From: Darksidea phi
Taxonomy: Eukaryota > Ascomycota > Dothideomycetes > Pleosporales > Lentitheciaceae
DNA length: 56,956 nt
Reading direction: 5' to 3'
Assembly: GCA_030770425.1 (NCBI GenBank)
Contig: JASJFT010000263.1
Span: forward strand, 1 to 56,956
Shown: one piece after another, positions 1-12,034 of the stretch
Layout: every line of letters starts with the position of its first letter
How positions within the stretch are numbered: the stretch's first letter is position 1
Program-made: the position numbers and the translations under genes
The notes under the pieces: model-generated
What the model saw: the letters and a program-made list of their open reading frames with translations, nothing else
What the model was told of the DNA's origin: nothing
Databases searched by the model: none

Positions 1-340
1 AGAAAGCTAGCTAAGGATAAGAGATAGATATAGTAAGTAGAATACTAGTATTATTACGGGTAATTTTTATACTATAGATAGTAATATTAGTATACTAACT
101 TCTCGTTACTACTATTAGTCTTCTAACGCTCTATAGTTTAGTATTATATATTATTTCTTATCTAATATCTTAATATTCGAAATATTACCTTATTACTTAT
201 AATTAATAGTACTATATATAGCTCTATAACTCTATTATTATATATAAGATATAGGTATAGTACCTCTACTATATATAAACTCTTACTATATTTCGTATAG
301 ATCTTCTAAAGAAACTTCTACTATATAAATCTAAATTAAA
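1..340 (+). repeat. Family-B repeat copy B1 (3' part, cut by window edge)
   Basis: This stretch matches, nearly base for base after allowing for C/T and G/A RIP differences, the 3' third of the family-B repeats at 17,488-18,184, 33,509-34,679 and 37,749-38,930, and inverted at 881 onward. It ends in the shared terminus ctaaattaa(a). It begins in the 32 bp internal repeat unit (agctagctaaggataagaga), and the 5' part lies outside the window. No coding potential is visible. Confidence 0.85.
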
Positions 341-867
341 TAGCCTTCTTAATATTATAAATCTAATTTTAATTAATAGCTAAGATAGTTAGAAAGATAT
401 TTATTTCGTTATAAGATAATTAAATAATAGTTAATTAAGTTATAAGAGTTAATAAATAATATATTATAAAAATTTAGTAGTTTATATAGCTTATTTATAA
501 AATATATTATAAAATATTATCTTTTTTAACTTATAGAAATTAGAACTTTTACTTTTAAAAACTATATATTATAATAATTTATATTAAATTTATTATAATA
601 TATTCTCTTTTTAGATATAGAATTAAATAAGAACTAGATATTATTATTTACTTTATCTTTTTATATATTATATATACTATATATTACTCTTACTTTTATT
701 ACTTAAGTACTTATATATAATATTAACTTAGTCGACTATACTAAAATCTTTTTTTTAACTTAATCTACTATACTAAAGCTTAAACTACTAATAAATATCT
801 TAGATTATTAAGATACTTTAACTAATAATTCTTCTATATTTTAATATAATAAGAAGATATTCTTAAT
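341..867. repeat. Unassigned RIP-degraded sequence between B1 and B2
   Basis: AT-rich sequence without CA or TG, between two family-B copies that point towards each other with their 3' ends. I recognise no LTR, reverse transcriptase or transposase signature here. It is presumably the older transposon into which both B copies inserted. Confidence 0.5.
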
Positions 868-1194
868 ATAATTTTAATTATTTAATTTAGATTTATATAG
901 TAGAAGTCTCTTTAGAAAATTTATATAAAATATAATAGAAGTTTATATATAGTATAGATATTATATCTATATCTTATATATAATAATAAAGCTATAGAGC
1001 TATATATAGTACTATTAATTATAAGTAATAAGATAATATTTTAAATATTAAGATATTAAATAAGAAATAATATATAATATCGAACTATAAAGCTTAGTTA
1101 AAAGACTAATAATAGTAGTAAAAATTTAGTATACTAATATTACTATCTACTATCTATAGTATAAAAATTATCTATAATAATACTAGTATTCTAC

Positions 1195-1354
1195 TTATAT
1201 CTATCTCTTATTCTTAGTTAACTTTCTTATATCTATCTCTTATTCTTAGTTAACTTTCTTATATCTATCTCTTATTCTTAGTTAGCTTTCTTATATCTAT
1301 CTCTTATTCTTAGCTAGCTTTCTTATATTTATCTCTTATTCTTAACTAGCTTTC
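1195..1354 (-). repeat. 32 bp tandem repeat inside B2 (five units)
   Basis: Five successive units of 32 bp (ttatatctatctcttattct... ending in actttc or gctttc) lie inside family-B copy B2. The same unit, in the opposite orientation, is present once in B1 and B4, about three times in B3 (17,771-17,873) and twice in B5 (38,550-38,613). Copy number therefore varies between insertions, as in an internal minisatellite of a transposon. Confidence 0.85.
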
Positions 1355-2117
1355 TTATCTTTTTCTTAAACTTATTATTAATACCTATTAACTATATATC
1401 TTTACTAACGATCGTTTATCTAGTCCTTTAGTAGAATCTTTAATAAAAGAAACTAGAGTATAATAGTCTATTCGAGTATAGTACTCTAAATCTTTCGAAT
1501 ATTATAGTAGAATATCTCTAGTACTATAGACGAGAGATACTATTAATAAGACTTCTTAATTATAATAATTATTAGTATAAAACTAACTATATATTAGATA
1601 TATTTAAGAGAATAAATAATAATAGAATTCTTATATAGCTATTAGTAGTTACTTATAATATATTCCTATCTAAGATCTTATATAATAAGAATAGGTATTT
1701 TATTAAAAGATAGCTATATTATCTATATAGGCTAGAGGATAAGCTTATATAGAGAAGATTATTTAGAAGAAAGAAATTAATCTTCTTAGTAAACTATTAA
1801 AGAAACTAATATCTAATATAGAAGATAGAGTTAGTATTTATAGTAGATATAATATAAACGATAATATAAAAGCGAATAATAGAGATATTTAACTAGAAAG
1901 GCTACTAGTAAGTATAAAACTAAGAAGTAGTCTAGTATAGATTATCTTACTATTATTATTAATAGAAGATTTAATATTATTAATACGTTTAACTATTTAT
2001 ATATATTATTAATAAATTAGAAGCTATTATTATCTTATAGTTACTATCTATTATATAAAATATCGAAATATTAAAATATAATAAGATAATTAAAATTATA
2101 AAAAATATAATTAGCTT

Positions 2118-2294
2118 TATTATAGTATAGATATACTAGAATCGAGATAGAATATAAGTTATACTATAAAGGACTAATACTAGAACGAACGGGGGCTATA
2201 TATATCTAATATAATAAGGTCTAATAAAGGGAGCGTCGTAGCTATAGGTATAATATATAATAAATATAAATAGTTACGAGTTAGTACTATAATA
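2118..2294 (-). repeat. LTR of gypsy A (3' LTR in coding sense)
   Basis: A 177 bp terminal repeat pairing with 8,335-8,511. The two differ only by C/T and G/A type changes and have no length difference. The adjacent pyrimidine-rich stretch at 2,295-2,307 is the complement of a polypurine tract, which marks this as the 3' LTR of a minus-strand element. Confidence 0.85.
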
Positions 2295-5200
2295 GTACCT
2301 CTCCTCTAAATAGTTATACGTCTCGAATAGCTCTATAAAAAGAAAATTTACTAATATTAGTATCTTTTAAATCTATTTTAAGGTAGGTTTATCTAGGTAG
2401 TTAGTATAGAATTAGTAGACTATATTTTCTTAGCCTTTTAGGTCGGACGCTAGCTACTAAGTAGTAGGATAATATTTCTATTTAACTAAGTATATTAGTT
2501 ATCGTAGGTCCTTATTATAGTAGTCTAGTAATAACTTAAATTCCTATTATTTAATTAATTCCTCTATTCTATCTTCTTATTCGAGTATTCTTCCTCTAAG
2601 ATATCGGGACTCGGCTTTATTTATTATATTTTATCCTAAGAGTTCTTAGAAGGAGTATTTTAGTTAAAGTAATAAGTTATAGAATACTAGGAATATTTTT
2701 ATAATTATTAGAAGTTCTAAGGTATATACTCGATCGTAAACTTTTAGAACTTTAAATAGACCTACTATCTTATTATCTTCTTTTTTTATTAGTTTATTAG
2801 TTTTTATATTTCTTATATCTATAAAGATCTTATCTTCTATAGTAAATCTTAGTATATCTTCTTATTTCTTATTTATATAGTATTCGTAGCGCTTAATAGA
2901 TTATTTAGTAATAGCTTTTAGCTAGGTAATAATACGATTAAACCTATTAATAGTATTATTTACTTTAAAGAATTCTCGTCGTTAGAATAAGAATAGGTTT
3001 AATAGTATTAATTAACTAGACTCGACTTTAAGCTTTAGGTAGAAGTCGTAATTAATAAAGAATAGGAAAATACTAGTTATTTTAGAGATAATATTATTTA
3101 TAGCGAATTCTATAAGAGAAAGTTATTATATCTAGTTATCCTAGTAGAAGTTTATAAATACTCGAAGGTATACTTTAATATTACTATTTACTTACTTAGT
3201 CTAGCTATTAGTCTTAGGATAAAATAATAAAAAGTATTTTAATATAATCCTAAGTCTTATAAATAATTAGTTCTAAAACTATAATATAAATTAGGTTCCC
3301 TAATTAGATAGAATATTATTAAGGTAACTATAAAGAGAATAAACTTAAGATATAAAGATATTAACTAACTTAAATATATTAATTTTTCTAATAAGAATAA
3401 TATAGCGTATCTTTATAAGCCTATAGACTATAATAAGGATATATTTATATATATAGTCGTACTATTATAATTCTAGGAGCGGGGTAATATAGTCGATAGA
3501 GATATCGGATTATATTTAAAATAGAACTAATAAAGACTTAAGAAATTCTTAGAATAATAATCTAGAACTTTTAGTTCGAACGTAGAGTTCGTATACTTAG
3601 ATATAGATTTTAATATCGCGTATTATATATAGTTACTAATAATCTTAGATTACTAGTTCTATTATTTTAATCTATTCTAAATATCTAGTAGATATAGAAT
3701 TATATATTTAATATAGAATTTATATACGAAGTTCGTCGTAAGATAGTATAAAGAGATATTCTTAATACTATATATAATCTTAGCGAAGTATAAAGTCTAA
3801 TATTAGTACTTATATAATTTTTTAAAGATATTTTAGCTAATATCTTATACTTAGATCTAAAAGAATAATAATTATCTTTATAACTATTAGTATAGTAGAG
3901 TATATAAAGTTAATTAGTTCGTTAATAGATTAATCTATAGTAGGAAGAATTAGTAGTACTACACTTATAAGGATTTAATTAAGAAGATCTTTTAAAACTT
4001 TATTACTAAGAACTTCTAATAAGAGAACTATTTATAGTCTATTTTTTACTCTATTATTAAAGATATTATTCTTATTTAATTAATCTTCTAGTATCCTACT
4101 TAGTATATTTAGTTATATAGCTTTTAAGTCTAGTCGATAAATAATTCTAAAATTAAATTATAATAGAAACTCTAACTAGTAAATCTAGTATTATAATAGT
4201 ACCTTTATAGTTATAAAGTATTCTAGGTTCTTATAATTAGTAATAATTTTAAACGATTCCGTAGTTCCTTAGAGTTCTAGTTGTTATTTTTCTAAGAATT
4301 TAATAATTACTAATAATTCTTTATTATAGATCTTATAATTATATTTAGTAGTATTATATTTACTCGAAAAATAGGTAACTATATATAGAATACTATTATT
4401 ATTATATTAGAAGAGAATATCTTCTAATACCTAATTAGAAGTATTAGTTTCTAAGACTATCTTTTTAATAAAGTCGTATATTACTAGTACTAGTACTATA
4501 GTAAAGGAATTCTTAAGTAATTCGAAGATAGTAGTCTATTTAATAGTCTAGTTCTACGGTATATCCTTATATAGAAGTTTATTAAGTAGGGTATATATCT
4601 TTAAAAAGTCTCGAATAAAGTATTAATAAAAGTTTATAAAGTTTAAAAATTTCTATAGATCCTTTAAATAAGGGGGTTATATCTATTTTAAAATTATAGC
4701 TACTTTCTTAGAGTCTATTTTAATACTACTAGGAAAGATAATAAGTCTAAGATATTTAATCTTTATAATCTTAAACTTATATTTATAGATATCGATTTAA
4801 AGACTAATATTAATTAATCTTTAAACTACTTCTTAGACGTACTTTTAGTATTCTTTTCTATTATTTAAGTAGACTAGGACGTTATTAAGGTACGTAGTAT
4901 AAGTATAGTTTAATAGATTATAAAAAGTATAATTAATATAGTTCTAGAAGGATACTAGTACGTTATAAAGGCTAAAAGATATAATTAAGATTTTAAAAAG
5001 TCTAAAATATATAATAAATACTATTTTCTACTTATATTCTTCGACGATACGTAATTTATTAAAGATAATAATAATATTAAGTTTAGTATATACCTTTATA
5101 TTATAAAGAGTATTAAGAGTTTCTCGAATAAGGAATAGTAAGTAGTAGTTTTTAATAATAATATTATTTAGGCCTTTATAATCTTAATATATATATACTT

Positions 5201-8200
5201 TTCTACCTAGTTTTACTACTAGGAGTAGGAGAATAGTATATTATATATAAGATTTCTAGATAAATCCCTTATCTAGATTATTATCTAGCTATTTACGTAT
5301 AACGCGGAGTTTAGGTAAAAAAAAAAATCGATTCTTTTAATATAAGGGTTCTTTATTTAGGATAATATTAATCTTATAATTCTATACTTGTCTTAGCGAA
5401 AGTTCGTCTACTTTTTTAGGAAGAAATCCGGCTACTATATCCCTTAGCTATTTTAGAAGTTTCTTTTTTAGCTCGTTATTAGATAGAGGTAGTTTTCCTA
5501 TAAGAAACTTATTAATATCTAATTCTTTAATACCTCGAAGGTATAGGGTATATTTATAGTTAGTAAGAAATTTATAAAACTATAATAAAAACTTATTTAG
5601 AAGATTCGTTATAATTTTATTATCTAAAATACTTTTAAATTCTTCTTTAGTAAGATTTAGAATTTAATCTCCTTTATTCTTTAATAATATTTTAAGTACT
5701 TAGTCTAACTCGTTTTATATAATACGGGTAGCTTTTATATTAGATTATTTATAGAATTATACGAAGATTATAGCTTATATAAGGTAAATATTAGAAAAAT
5801 TAAAAGATTTATAATTTAATTTAGTTAGTAGAGGGACGCTAAGTAATAGTAGTAATTCTTTCTTAGATTTCTTTAAATTAACTTAGCGTCTATCTACTTA
5901 TATAGCTAGTAGTAGTTTAGTTATAATATAATTTCGTACTATAATTATTTAATATTTTAGGATTTTCCTATATTCGATATCTAAGTTTCTTATTCTATAG
6001 TAGGGGCGACCTAGCGTAAGTTTAAGGGGTAGGTCTATTAGAGTTTCTCTATTAGGTTAATAGAGATTATACTTATTAATATCCTCGATATATAAAGATA
6101 GTTAATAATTCGTTACGTTAGTATATAGCTTAAGGTATAGTAGTTTAGTTTTATCTAATATATTTTTATAGGGGGGGGTAGTTAAAAAAGCTACTTATAC
6201 GACGTTGGTTTCGTAGTAGTAGTATTTCTAATAGTACTAAGAATCTATATTAACTATTATTAATATTTAATTAATAGACGGGTTATATTTTTAAAGCTAA
6301 GAAAGACTAAGGATAATAGATATATTTTAGACTAGGTTAGTAATATATAGTAAGTAGTTTTCGTAGTAGTTTCTAACCTATATAGGTAGAATAGTATATT
6401 ATATAAGTATATTACTTATATAGCTATTAGCTAGTAAAAGCTTCCTTAAAAAGGATATATTATAAGTATTAATAGAGTACTTTTAAGTAAAAGTTTAGTT
6501 AAGAAAGATAATAGCTAAATATCTACTATCTATAAGATTCTATATATTAATAATAGTATATATAAGTAGAAAAGAAGTATAAATAAATAATAATTTACTA
6601 TCTATAGATCTAAGTTAAAGGGGGGCCTTTTTACTTAGAATAGTTTAAATTTAGTATAGTTACTTATTTAATAATTCTTTTCTACCTAACCTCTAGTTAC
6701 GATAATAACTAGAGATTATATATTTTTTAAGTTATTAATATAAGAGATACTTATAAAGAATAATACTAAACTAACTAGTATATTAATATAGGGGACTTTA
6801 GTCTTAGGTATAAAAGTTTTAGTTCTAGTATATCCCTAGGGTTAATCTATAGTATAGTTAAAAAAGAGATTATTAAATAGATATTAGTAAGGAGGTTAGT
6901 TATTAGTATTCTAGTTATTATACTAGAGCTAGAGGCGGTCGTATTAGATTTACGTATATTAGTTCTAGGCCTACTAGTATTAAGGGTATTAAGATTAGAT
7001 ATATATTATTTATTAGTCCTAAGATATTTACTATATAGTCTATCCTTAACCTAGTACCCTACTAAATTATTCGTTATTTTTCTTCTTTTCTTAGTAATTT
7101 TCCTTAAAGTAACCTACTTTACTATAGTAGAAGTAGGTACTAATAGCTTTACGTTCTTCGCGGGAGGTATATAGAACGTATATAATATCTAAAATTATAA
7201 AGTTATTAGTATTAGTTACTAGGAATAAGAATATATTAGTTAGTAAAGCGGGCTAAAAAATATTATTTAGTTAGTTAGTATTTAGACGAAAACTAGTATA
7301 TATACTCTTAATATATTCTTTATTCTACTTTCTATTCTAGATTTATATAAAGAGGTTTACCTATTCTTTATAGTCTATATAGTCTAGTTACTTTTCTTAG
7401 TAGATAGCTATAGTACCTAGTATAATAGAGACTTTAGTACGAAGGGCTTAGATCTTTTTTATATTAATTTTTTCCGTCTTAGTAGTCTATTTATAGAACT
7501 TAGTCTAGAAGTTAGAAAATAACTAACTACTTATAATAAGTTTATTAAACTTATTATTTACCTTAATCTATTTATTAAAGGTAATATAGTAGATATTAAG
7601 GGTCTTAAATAGATTAGTCGTATTTTACTATTTCTATTTAGTAGGATTATTTAGGTTAGACTATATTATATCGAATTAATTATAATAGATATTAAGAGCT
7701 TTATCGGATATAAAGCTAGAGATATATTAGATATATTTAAACTTTATATTAAAGATAGCCCTATTTATAGTATAAATATCGCGAATATTATATTTCTAGT
7801 TCTTATACTTAGTCTAGTATTTATTTATAAACTTATTTACTCTATTAAATTTATTAAAATTATTAATAAGATAGTAGTAAAAGGTATAGATATAGGTCTA
7901 GGTACGTAGAAAGTCGACTTTACTCTAGAATAGTTAAATAATTTAGTATACTTCTTTAAGATCTATAATAAGAAAGATAATATAGTATTATATACCTATA
8001 TCTAGGGTATTTAATATAGCTTTAATACTATAATAGGTTAAGAAGATAGATTCCTCGTTTCCTAGTATAATTAATATAATAGGATCGCTTACTACGCCTT
8101 CTATACGAATAAGAGAGGCTAGTATAGGAACCTAACTAATTATAATAGTAAGTTACTCGCCCTACTAGTATTACTAATTATTAGTAGCTATAATATTCTT

Positions 8201-8334
8201 TAGTATTCTTAATATTCTAGGTATAGCGTAGATCTTAGGTCTAGCTTAGTATTTCTAGGTTTAAAGTAGTCGATTAGGCTATTAGAGGAGTATCTTACCC
8301 TAATAGTAGAATTAAAAGAAAGAATAGTATAAAC

Positions 8335-8511
8335 TATTATAGTATAGATATACTAGAATCGAGGTAAAATATAAGTTATACTATAAAGGGCTAATATTAA
8401 AATGAATAAGAGCTATATATATCTAATATAGTAAGGTTTAATAAAGGGAGTATCGTAGCTATAGATATAGTATATAATAGGTATAAATAGTTATAGGTTA
8501 GTACTATAATA
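8335..8511 (-). repeat. LTR of gypsy A (5' LTR in coding sense)
   Basis: The second 177 bp terminal repeat of element A, followed directly by the TSD agctt and the remaining 53 bp of family-B copy B2. It shares its termini with the LTR at 19,907-20,083, so that LTR belongs to the same family. Confidence 0.85.
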
Positions 8512-8582
8512 AGCTTAAAAGCTAATATAATATTATATTAAGTAGTAGTCTAAGCTTTTAAAGAAGGGAATAATTTTAATTA

Positions 8583-8795
8583 TAATATTATTTTTTATTT
8601 TTTATATAAGTTTTAATATAGTTTAAAGTATAAAGATTTTAATAGATTTTTATTATATTAGAAATATCTTCTTATTATATTAAGAATACGTTCTTATTAT
8701 ATTAAAAAGAAGGTTTTTATTATATAAAGAATATCTTCTTATTATATTAAAAAAATATAGTATTAGTTTTTTTTATTAAGTTTATTAGATTTATA
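8583..8795. repeat. Degenerate TA-rich tandem segments at block edge
   Basis: This stretch contains several imperfect copies of a unit like ttcttattatattaa(g/a)aa (about 8,660-8,755). The inverse of this unit is also present just left of B2 (about 841-866). It is RIP-degraded with no gene, and it ends at the sharp border with the first gene island. Confidence 0.5.
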
Positions 8796-9315
8796 GGGGT
8801 AGAAAGCTCAGACGACTAATACTAAGCTAGAACGACCAGTCTTTAGCTTAGCCGACCAACGAACAGGGGTGCGCGTTAGCGCGGTTGGTGGGCCGAGCTA
8901 AAATTATGGTGGGCCGAGCTGCCCCCTCGTGCTCATACCATAAGCAGCTAGCTGAAAGAGCCCATTCAACAGCTGCCCGTGCGCAGGCTCGAGCGCGTGC
9001 AGTCTTCTCTGCCCATCCTGCTGCTCCTAGCTATCATCAGCAACCAAGCAATACAATCGTGTTTTCTGTCTGTTTCCGCGTTATCTGTTATTTCCTTACC
9101 TTTGCTACTTCGTACTAGTCGTACACACCTACGCCAGCACATACCAGTCAACTATAGAGCCCAACCAACAGGATCTGCTATTCGCCGTTGTGGTCAGCAG
9201 AGTGTCGAACACCAGGCTGTCTGGAGAGGGTTCAGAGTTACTCCAGACTGTCTGATTCCTCGTTCCGGAACCTTCATTCAGTAACGCCATAGAAGGTACA
9301 TGGCAAAATAGAAAG
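8796..9315. other. Intergenic sequence upstream of the lipase-like gene
   Basis: GC-balanced sequence begins here. A 13 bp direct repeat, ggtgggccgagct, occurs at about 8,886 and 8,909, next to a GC-rich palindrome (gcgcgttagcgc). These could be the end of a mobile element. The short overlapping ORFs at 8,885-9,284 look like chance reading frames. The rest is presumed promoter of the lipase-like gene, but no clear TATA box could be fixed. Confidence 0.45.
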
Positions 9316-10894
9316 ATGAATTGGCTCAGAAAGAAAAATGTCCGGACAGGGGCCGAGGCTGCACTCGTCACTTCTGCTGCCTTACCCAATTCTGGATCAG
9401 ACTCGGTCGATAACTCCGAGGGGTCATCTGCCGCAGTATCGGAGCTGATCTCAGGGCTTGATTTTGTTCTTGATGAATGGGACTGCGAAGGTAGGTTGAC
9501 CATTTCTGGGAGTACTCGACTGGTATTTCACGGCGCAGTAGTACTAACCGGTTTACCAGCTCCGTTCCATGATCAGCTGGATCTGCAGATGTTACAGCTT
9601 CGGAGAGCCGTAGCAAGCTACAGCAACTCCAAGATTCCAGACGCTCTCGGCCAGAGATGGATATGGTGCGTAACTGCAAGCTTCCCAAATTTGGCAATTC
9701 AACACCATTATCTGACTGAAACACGCAAATTAGCCCGGCGAGCGACGCCGACTATGTAATTCTCTCAGCTATCTGTTCCGCAGCAGTGTATAAGCCAAAG
9801 GATCCGATTCCGCCAGCTGTTATCGCCCCAGTCTCTCTGTGCTATTCCGAGCCATCTGCAGATGCAATAAAGAAGGCTTTCGGAATATGGTACTTCAACA
9901 CGAGTCCAACTTCACCCGGAACCCTGATCGTTGCGGTCCGCGGAACGAAGCTTCGACGAGACCATTCGGTTAATCTGAACGGTGACGGTCAAGAAGTTGG
10001 AGACTTCATAGTATGTGCTAAAGGCACGAGTTTTATATATTCATTGTGCTAACTATGACTTGAAGACCAGCAGCGGCGGCGTAAACACGCCTCTCTCAGC
10101 ACATGCCGGCTTCCTCCACGGGGCTAAAGCTCTAGCACCGAAATTGCAGCAGCAGATGGCACAGTACATTTCAGACAGCAGCCGCCCCATCAACAATGTA
10201 ATCTTCACAGGTCATTCTGCAGGCGCTGCTGTCTCATCACTCCTATTCCTCCACTTCCTTACCAACCTTCGGGTCGCCCGTCGTAAGTCCTGCACCGCTC
10301 TTGTTATTCTTCCATCGCCATTTGCTTTGCGCCAAAACCGCTAACAGGAGTAAAGTATCCTCAGCACCCCTGAAGCTCTCCCTCATCACGTTCGGCTGTC
10401 CACCCACCATCTCCACCCCCATCCCCTCCTCCCTTCCAATTCATACCACAACTTCTTCCACCACCCGCATCGTGATCGGACAAGTTCTCAGCTTCATCAA
10501 CGAGCACGACTTCGTCACCCGCGCCGACGCACCATATACCAGCTCCCTCGTAGACCTCTTCCGCAGCGCTCGTGCGCACGCGCCAACCAACCGTGCGAAC
10601 GGCACAACCAGCGCAGTAGCCACGGGACTCGCGGAGATGGGCCGCTACGTGACGGCGGACATTGGCGGGGCACTGCCGCCGCTGCGGTGGGTGCTCCCGC
10701 CCCAGCAATTTTTCCAGATCGGCGATGTAGTTTTGCTGGCCAAGCGGCGGCAGGCCGAGCAAGGAGTAGGGCTAGTTACAATGGCGGTGGGCGTTGAGGA
10801 GTTACAGCCGTGGATCTTTGCAAGATTGGAGGTGCATCATATGGCGGAGTACTTGGAGCGGGTTAGGGTGATAGTGGGGGGGACGGAGGGTTAA
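9316..10894 (+). CDS. Class 3 lipase-like alpha/beta hydrolase, five exons
   Basis: Predicted to hydrolyse ester bonds of acylglycerols or similar lipids. The exon model is 9316-9490, 9539-9665, 9734-10010, 10066-10282 and 10356-10894, which gives an uninterrupted 444-residue frame. All introns are GT-AG. Introns 3 and 4 have CTAAC branch points, and intron 4 uses the later AAG acceptor, which alone keeps frame. The 48 bp intron 1 is a multiple of three and could be retained (460 residues). Family hallmarks visible are a strand ending AVRGT, the nucleophile elbow GHSAG (Ser about 244), ITFGCPP after it, an INEHDFV segment carrying the likely catalytic Asp, and a C-terminal HHMAEYL carrying the likely His. 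No clear signal peptide is seen at the chosen ATG, so an intracellular lipase-like protein is likely. It is the only gene in a 3 kb island between RIP blocks but shows no disabling mutation. Confidence 0.85.
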
Positions 10895-12034
10895 GAGTGT
10901 GCATTGTAGGTGCCTATACACTGGGATCGTCTCAGCTAGCTGGCAGCAACTCACCAAAACCACCACCAAAAGTGATCAGATCTAGGATCGCGCACTAGGG
11001 ATCGAATCTCAGCATCTTAGTTGACAATCCTTGACCTTCTCCCATGCACTAATTGGACAGGGCGTCGTCGCGAACTGTAGCGATCTCGGTATGGTTTTCT
11101 GGTGGGCTGCACTGATCAATCGCCTTTTATTTTGGCGAAATAGATTCGGCAAGTACGGGGCGGAACTACTAGTTTCCGGCGCTAAAAGTTTAGCGAGCCA
11201 ATCAGTGCCCATACATTTGCACCGCCACATTTTAAATATTCTCACATCAACGGGCATTGAGCTTTCCCCGAAATCAAAGTTGATTCTTCGCCAAATATCA
11301 GTATTCGCGCCCCCGCCCAGCGCATCAACTCACCAAATAGTCCACCACGCGCGTCAACGCCCTACCTGTAGGCATTGATATTTTGCTCTGAAACTCCAGG
11401 CGGGTGATAAGGCACTATCAATTCACATGGCAAAAAAATTTGAGGTCATTTGAATAGGTGGTTGTAGGGTAGAGTTAAAGTGATCAAAAATGCCGCCAAA
11501 AACCTCAATGATACGTTGGTGATCTGAGCTCAGTTGACAAAGGACCCTAACAAAACACTACTCAGATTGATCAGAGGGCCTCTCAGGAGAGATCTCCTCA
11601 AGAAACTGCCCTAGGAACAGGCGTGATTCAAATCTGATCTCGCAAGCTTGAGAGGCTGATCTCAGGGCATCAGAAATCAACGAAAAGCCACCAAATCAAG
11701 ACTAAAAATCGAGCTCTAAGATATCAAAGTTAGCGCTAGAGAACGCCCTAGTATAGTAAGCCCTCGAGTAACTCACCAGGACGCGCTAGTGAGGACCGCT
11801 AGGCCTGTCAACGCTTACTAGCAAGGGCCGCCAGGCCTGTTAACCCTTGCTAGCAAGCTTTTAGGCCTCGTGGATCTTAATAAGCGAGCTGTTAATTGCC
11901 TAATAGGGTAACTAATAAGGGGGGCTCTTAAGCTAGGGAAGAACCTCTAATAGGTCCCCCTACGAGGGCAACGCTACGTAGTAGATTACCTATTTACTTA
12001 ACGCTAAAATATTAACTAACTCTATTATTCCAAG
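10895..12034. other. Non-coding tail of gene island 1
   Basis: I see no convincing gene. The ORFs at 11,009-11,378 overlap on opposite strands and have no recognisable family. At 11,795-11,875 an approximately 32 bp unit (ggaccgctaggcctgtcaac, then gggccgccaggcctgttaac) is tandemly duplicated with inverted ctagcaag segments, as in a subterminal repeat of a DNA transposon. From about 11,880 the sequence turns AT-rich, and the last CA dinucleotides stop near 12,032. Confidence 0.4.

Larger units (their letters stand above)
2118..8511 (-). mobile_element. Ty3/gypsy LTR retrotransposon A, RIP-inactivated
   Basis: This is a full-length 6.39 kb element. Two direct repeats of exactly 177 bp (2,118-2,294 and 8,335-8,511) begin tattatagta and end ctataata, which are RIP versions of TG...CA. 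A 5 bp TSD, agctt, flanks it at 2,113-2,117 and 8,512-8,516. The coding direction is minus. A polypurine tract lies (on the minus strand) beside the LTR at 2,294. Reading the minus strand gives an RT core near 4,860-5,010, with a PFGL-NAP-SFQ-YIN-like block followed by a YLDD box in which both Asp codons became Asn. A CCHC zinc-knuckle relic of gag lies near 7,085-7,150. This order (gag high, RT lower) fits Ty3/gypsy. Stops and lost start codons inactivate it throughout. Confidence 0.85.
881..8569 (-). mobile_element. Family-B repeat copy B2, split by gypsy element A
   Basis: This is the reverse complement of the family-B consensus. Its 3' terminus (tttaatttag on the plus strand) is at 881 and its 5' terminus (agcttttaaagaaggg) ends at 8,569. 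The copy is cut by gypsy element A at 2,118-8,511. Without A and its duplicated 5 bp it is 1,290 bp long, the longest copy here. A direct repeat ataattttaatta lies immediately outside both ends, at 868-880 and 8,570-8,582. This is a 13 bp target-site duplication of its own, so B2 inserted as one complete unit before A landed inside it. No protein can be read from it. The family is not an LTR, because each copy has its own TSD. Confidence 0.8.
1..8795. repeat. AT-rich RIP-mutated transposon block 1
   Basis: The whole stretch is made of TA-rich sequence in which CpA and TpG are almost absent (rare exceptions near 4,279, 5,388, 6,204 and 8,402) while CpG survives. This is the expected end product of repeat-induced point mutation, which converts CpA to TpA on either strand. 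There are no usable ATG codons, so no ORFs. The block holds a truncated family-B copy, an inverted family-B copy and a gypsy element nested in the latter. The right border with normal sequence is sharp, near 8,800, where CA and TG reappear. Confidence 0.93.

Noticed and set aside
1195..1354. CRISPR array
   Set aside because: The 32 bp units are directly adjacent, without spacers, lie in a fungal transposon, and other family-B copies have different unit numbers.
8800..8925. Helitron 3' end (GC-rich hairpin near gcgcgttagcgc)
   Set aside because: No CTRR end with an AT insertion site and no matching 5' end could be seen.
10940..11015. tRNA suggested by gggatcgaatctc near 10,997
   Set aside because: The flanking bases do not form a T-stem, acceptor stem or anticodon arm.
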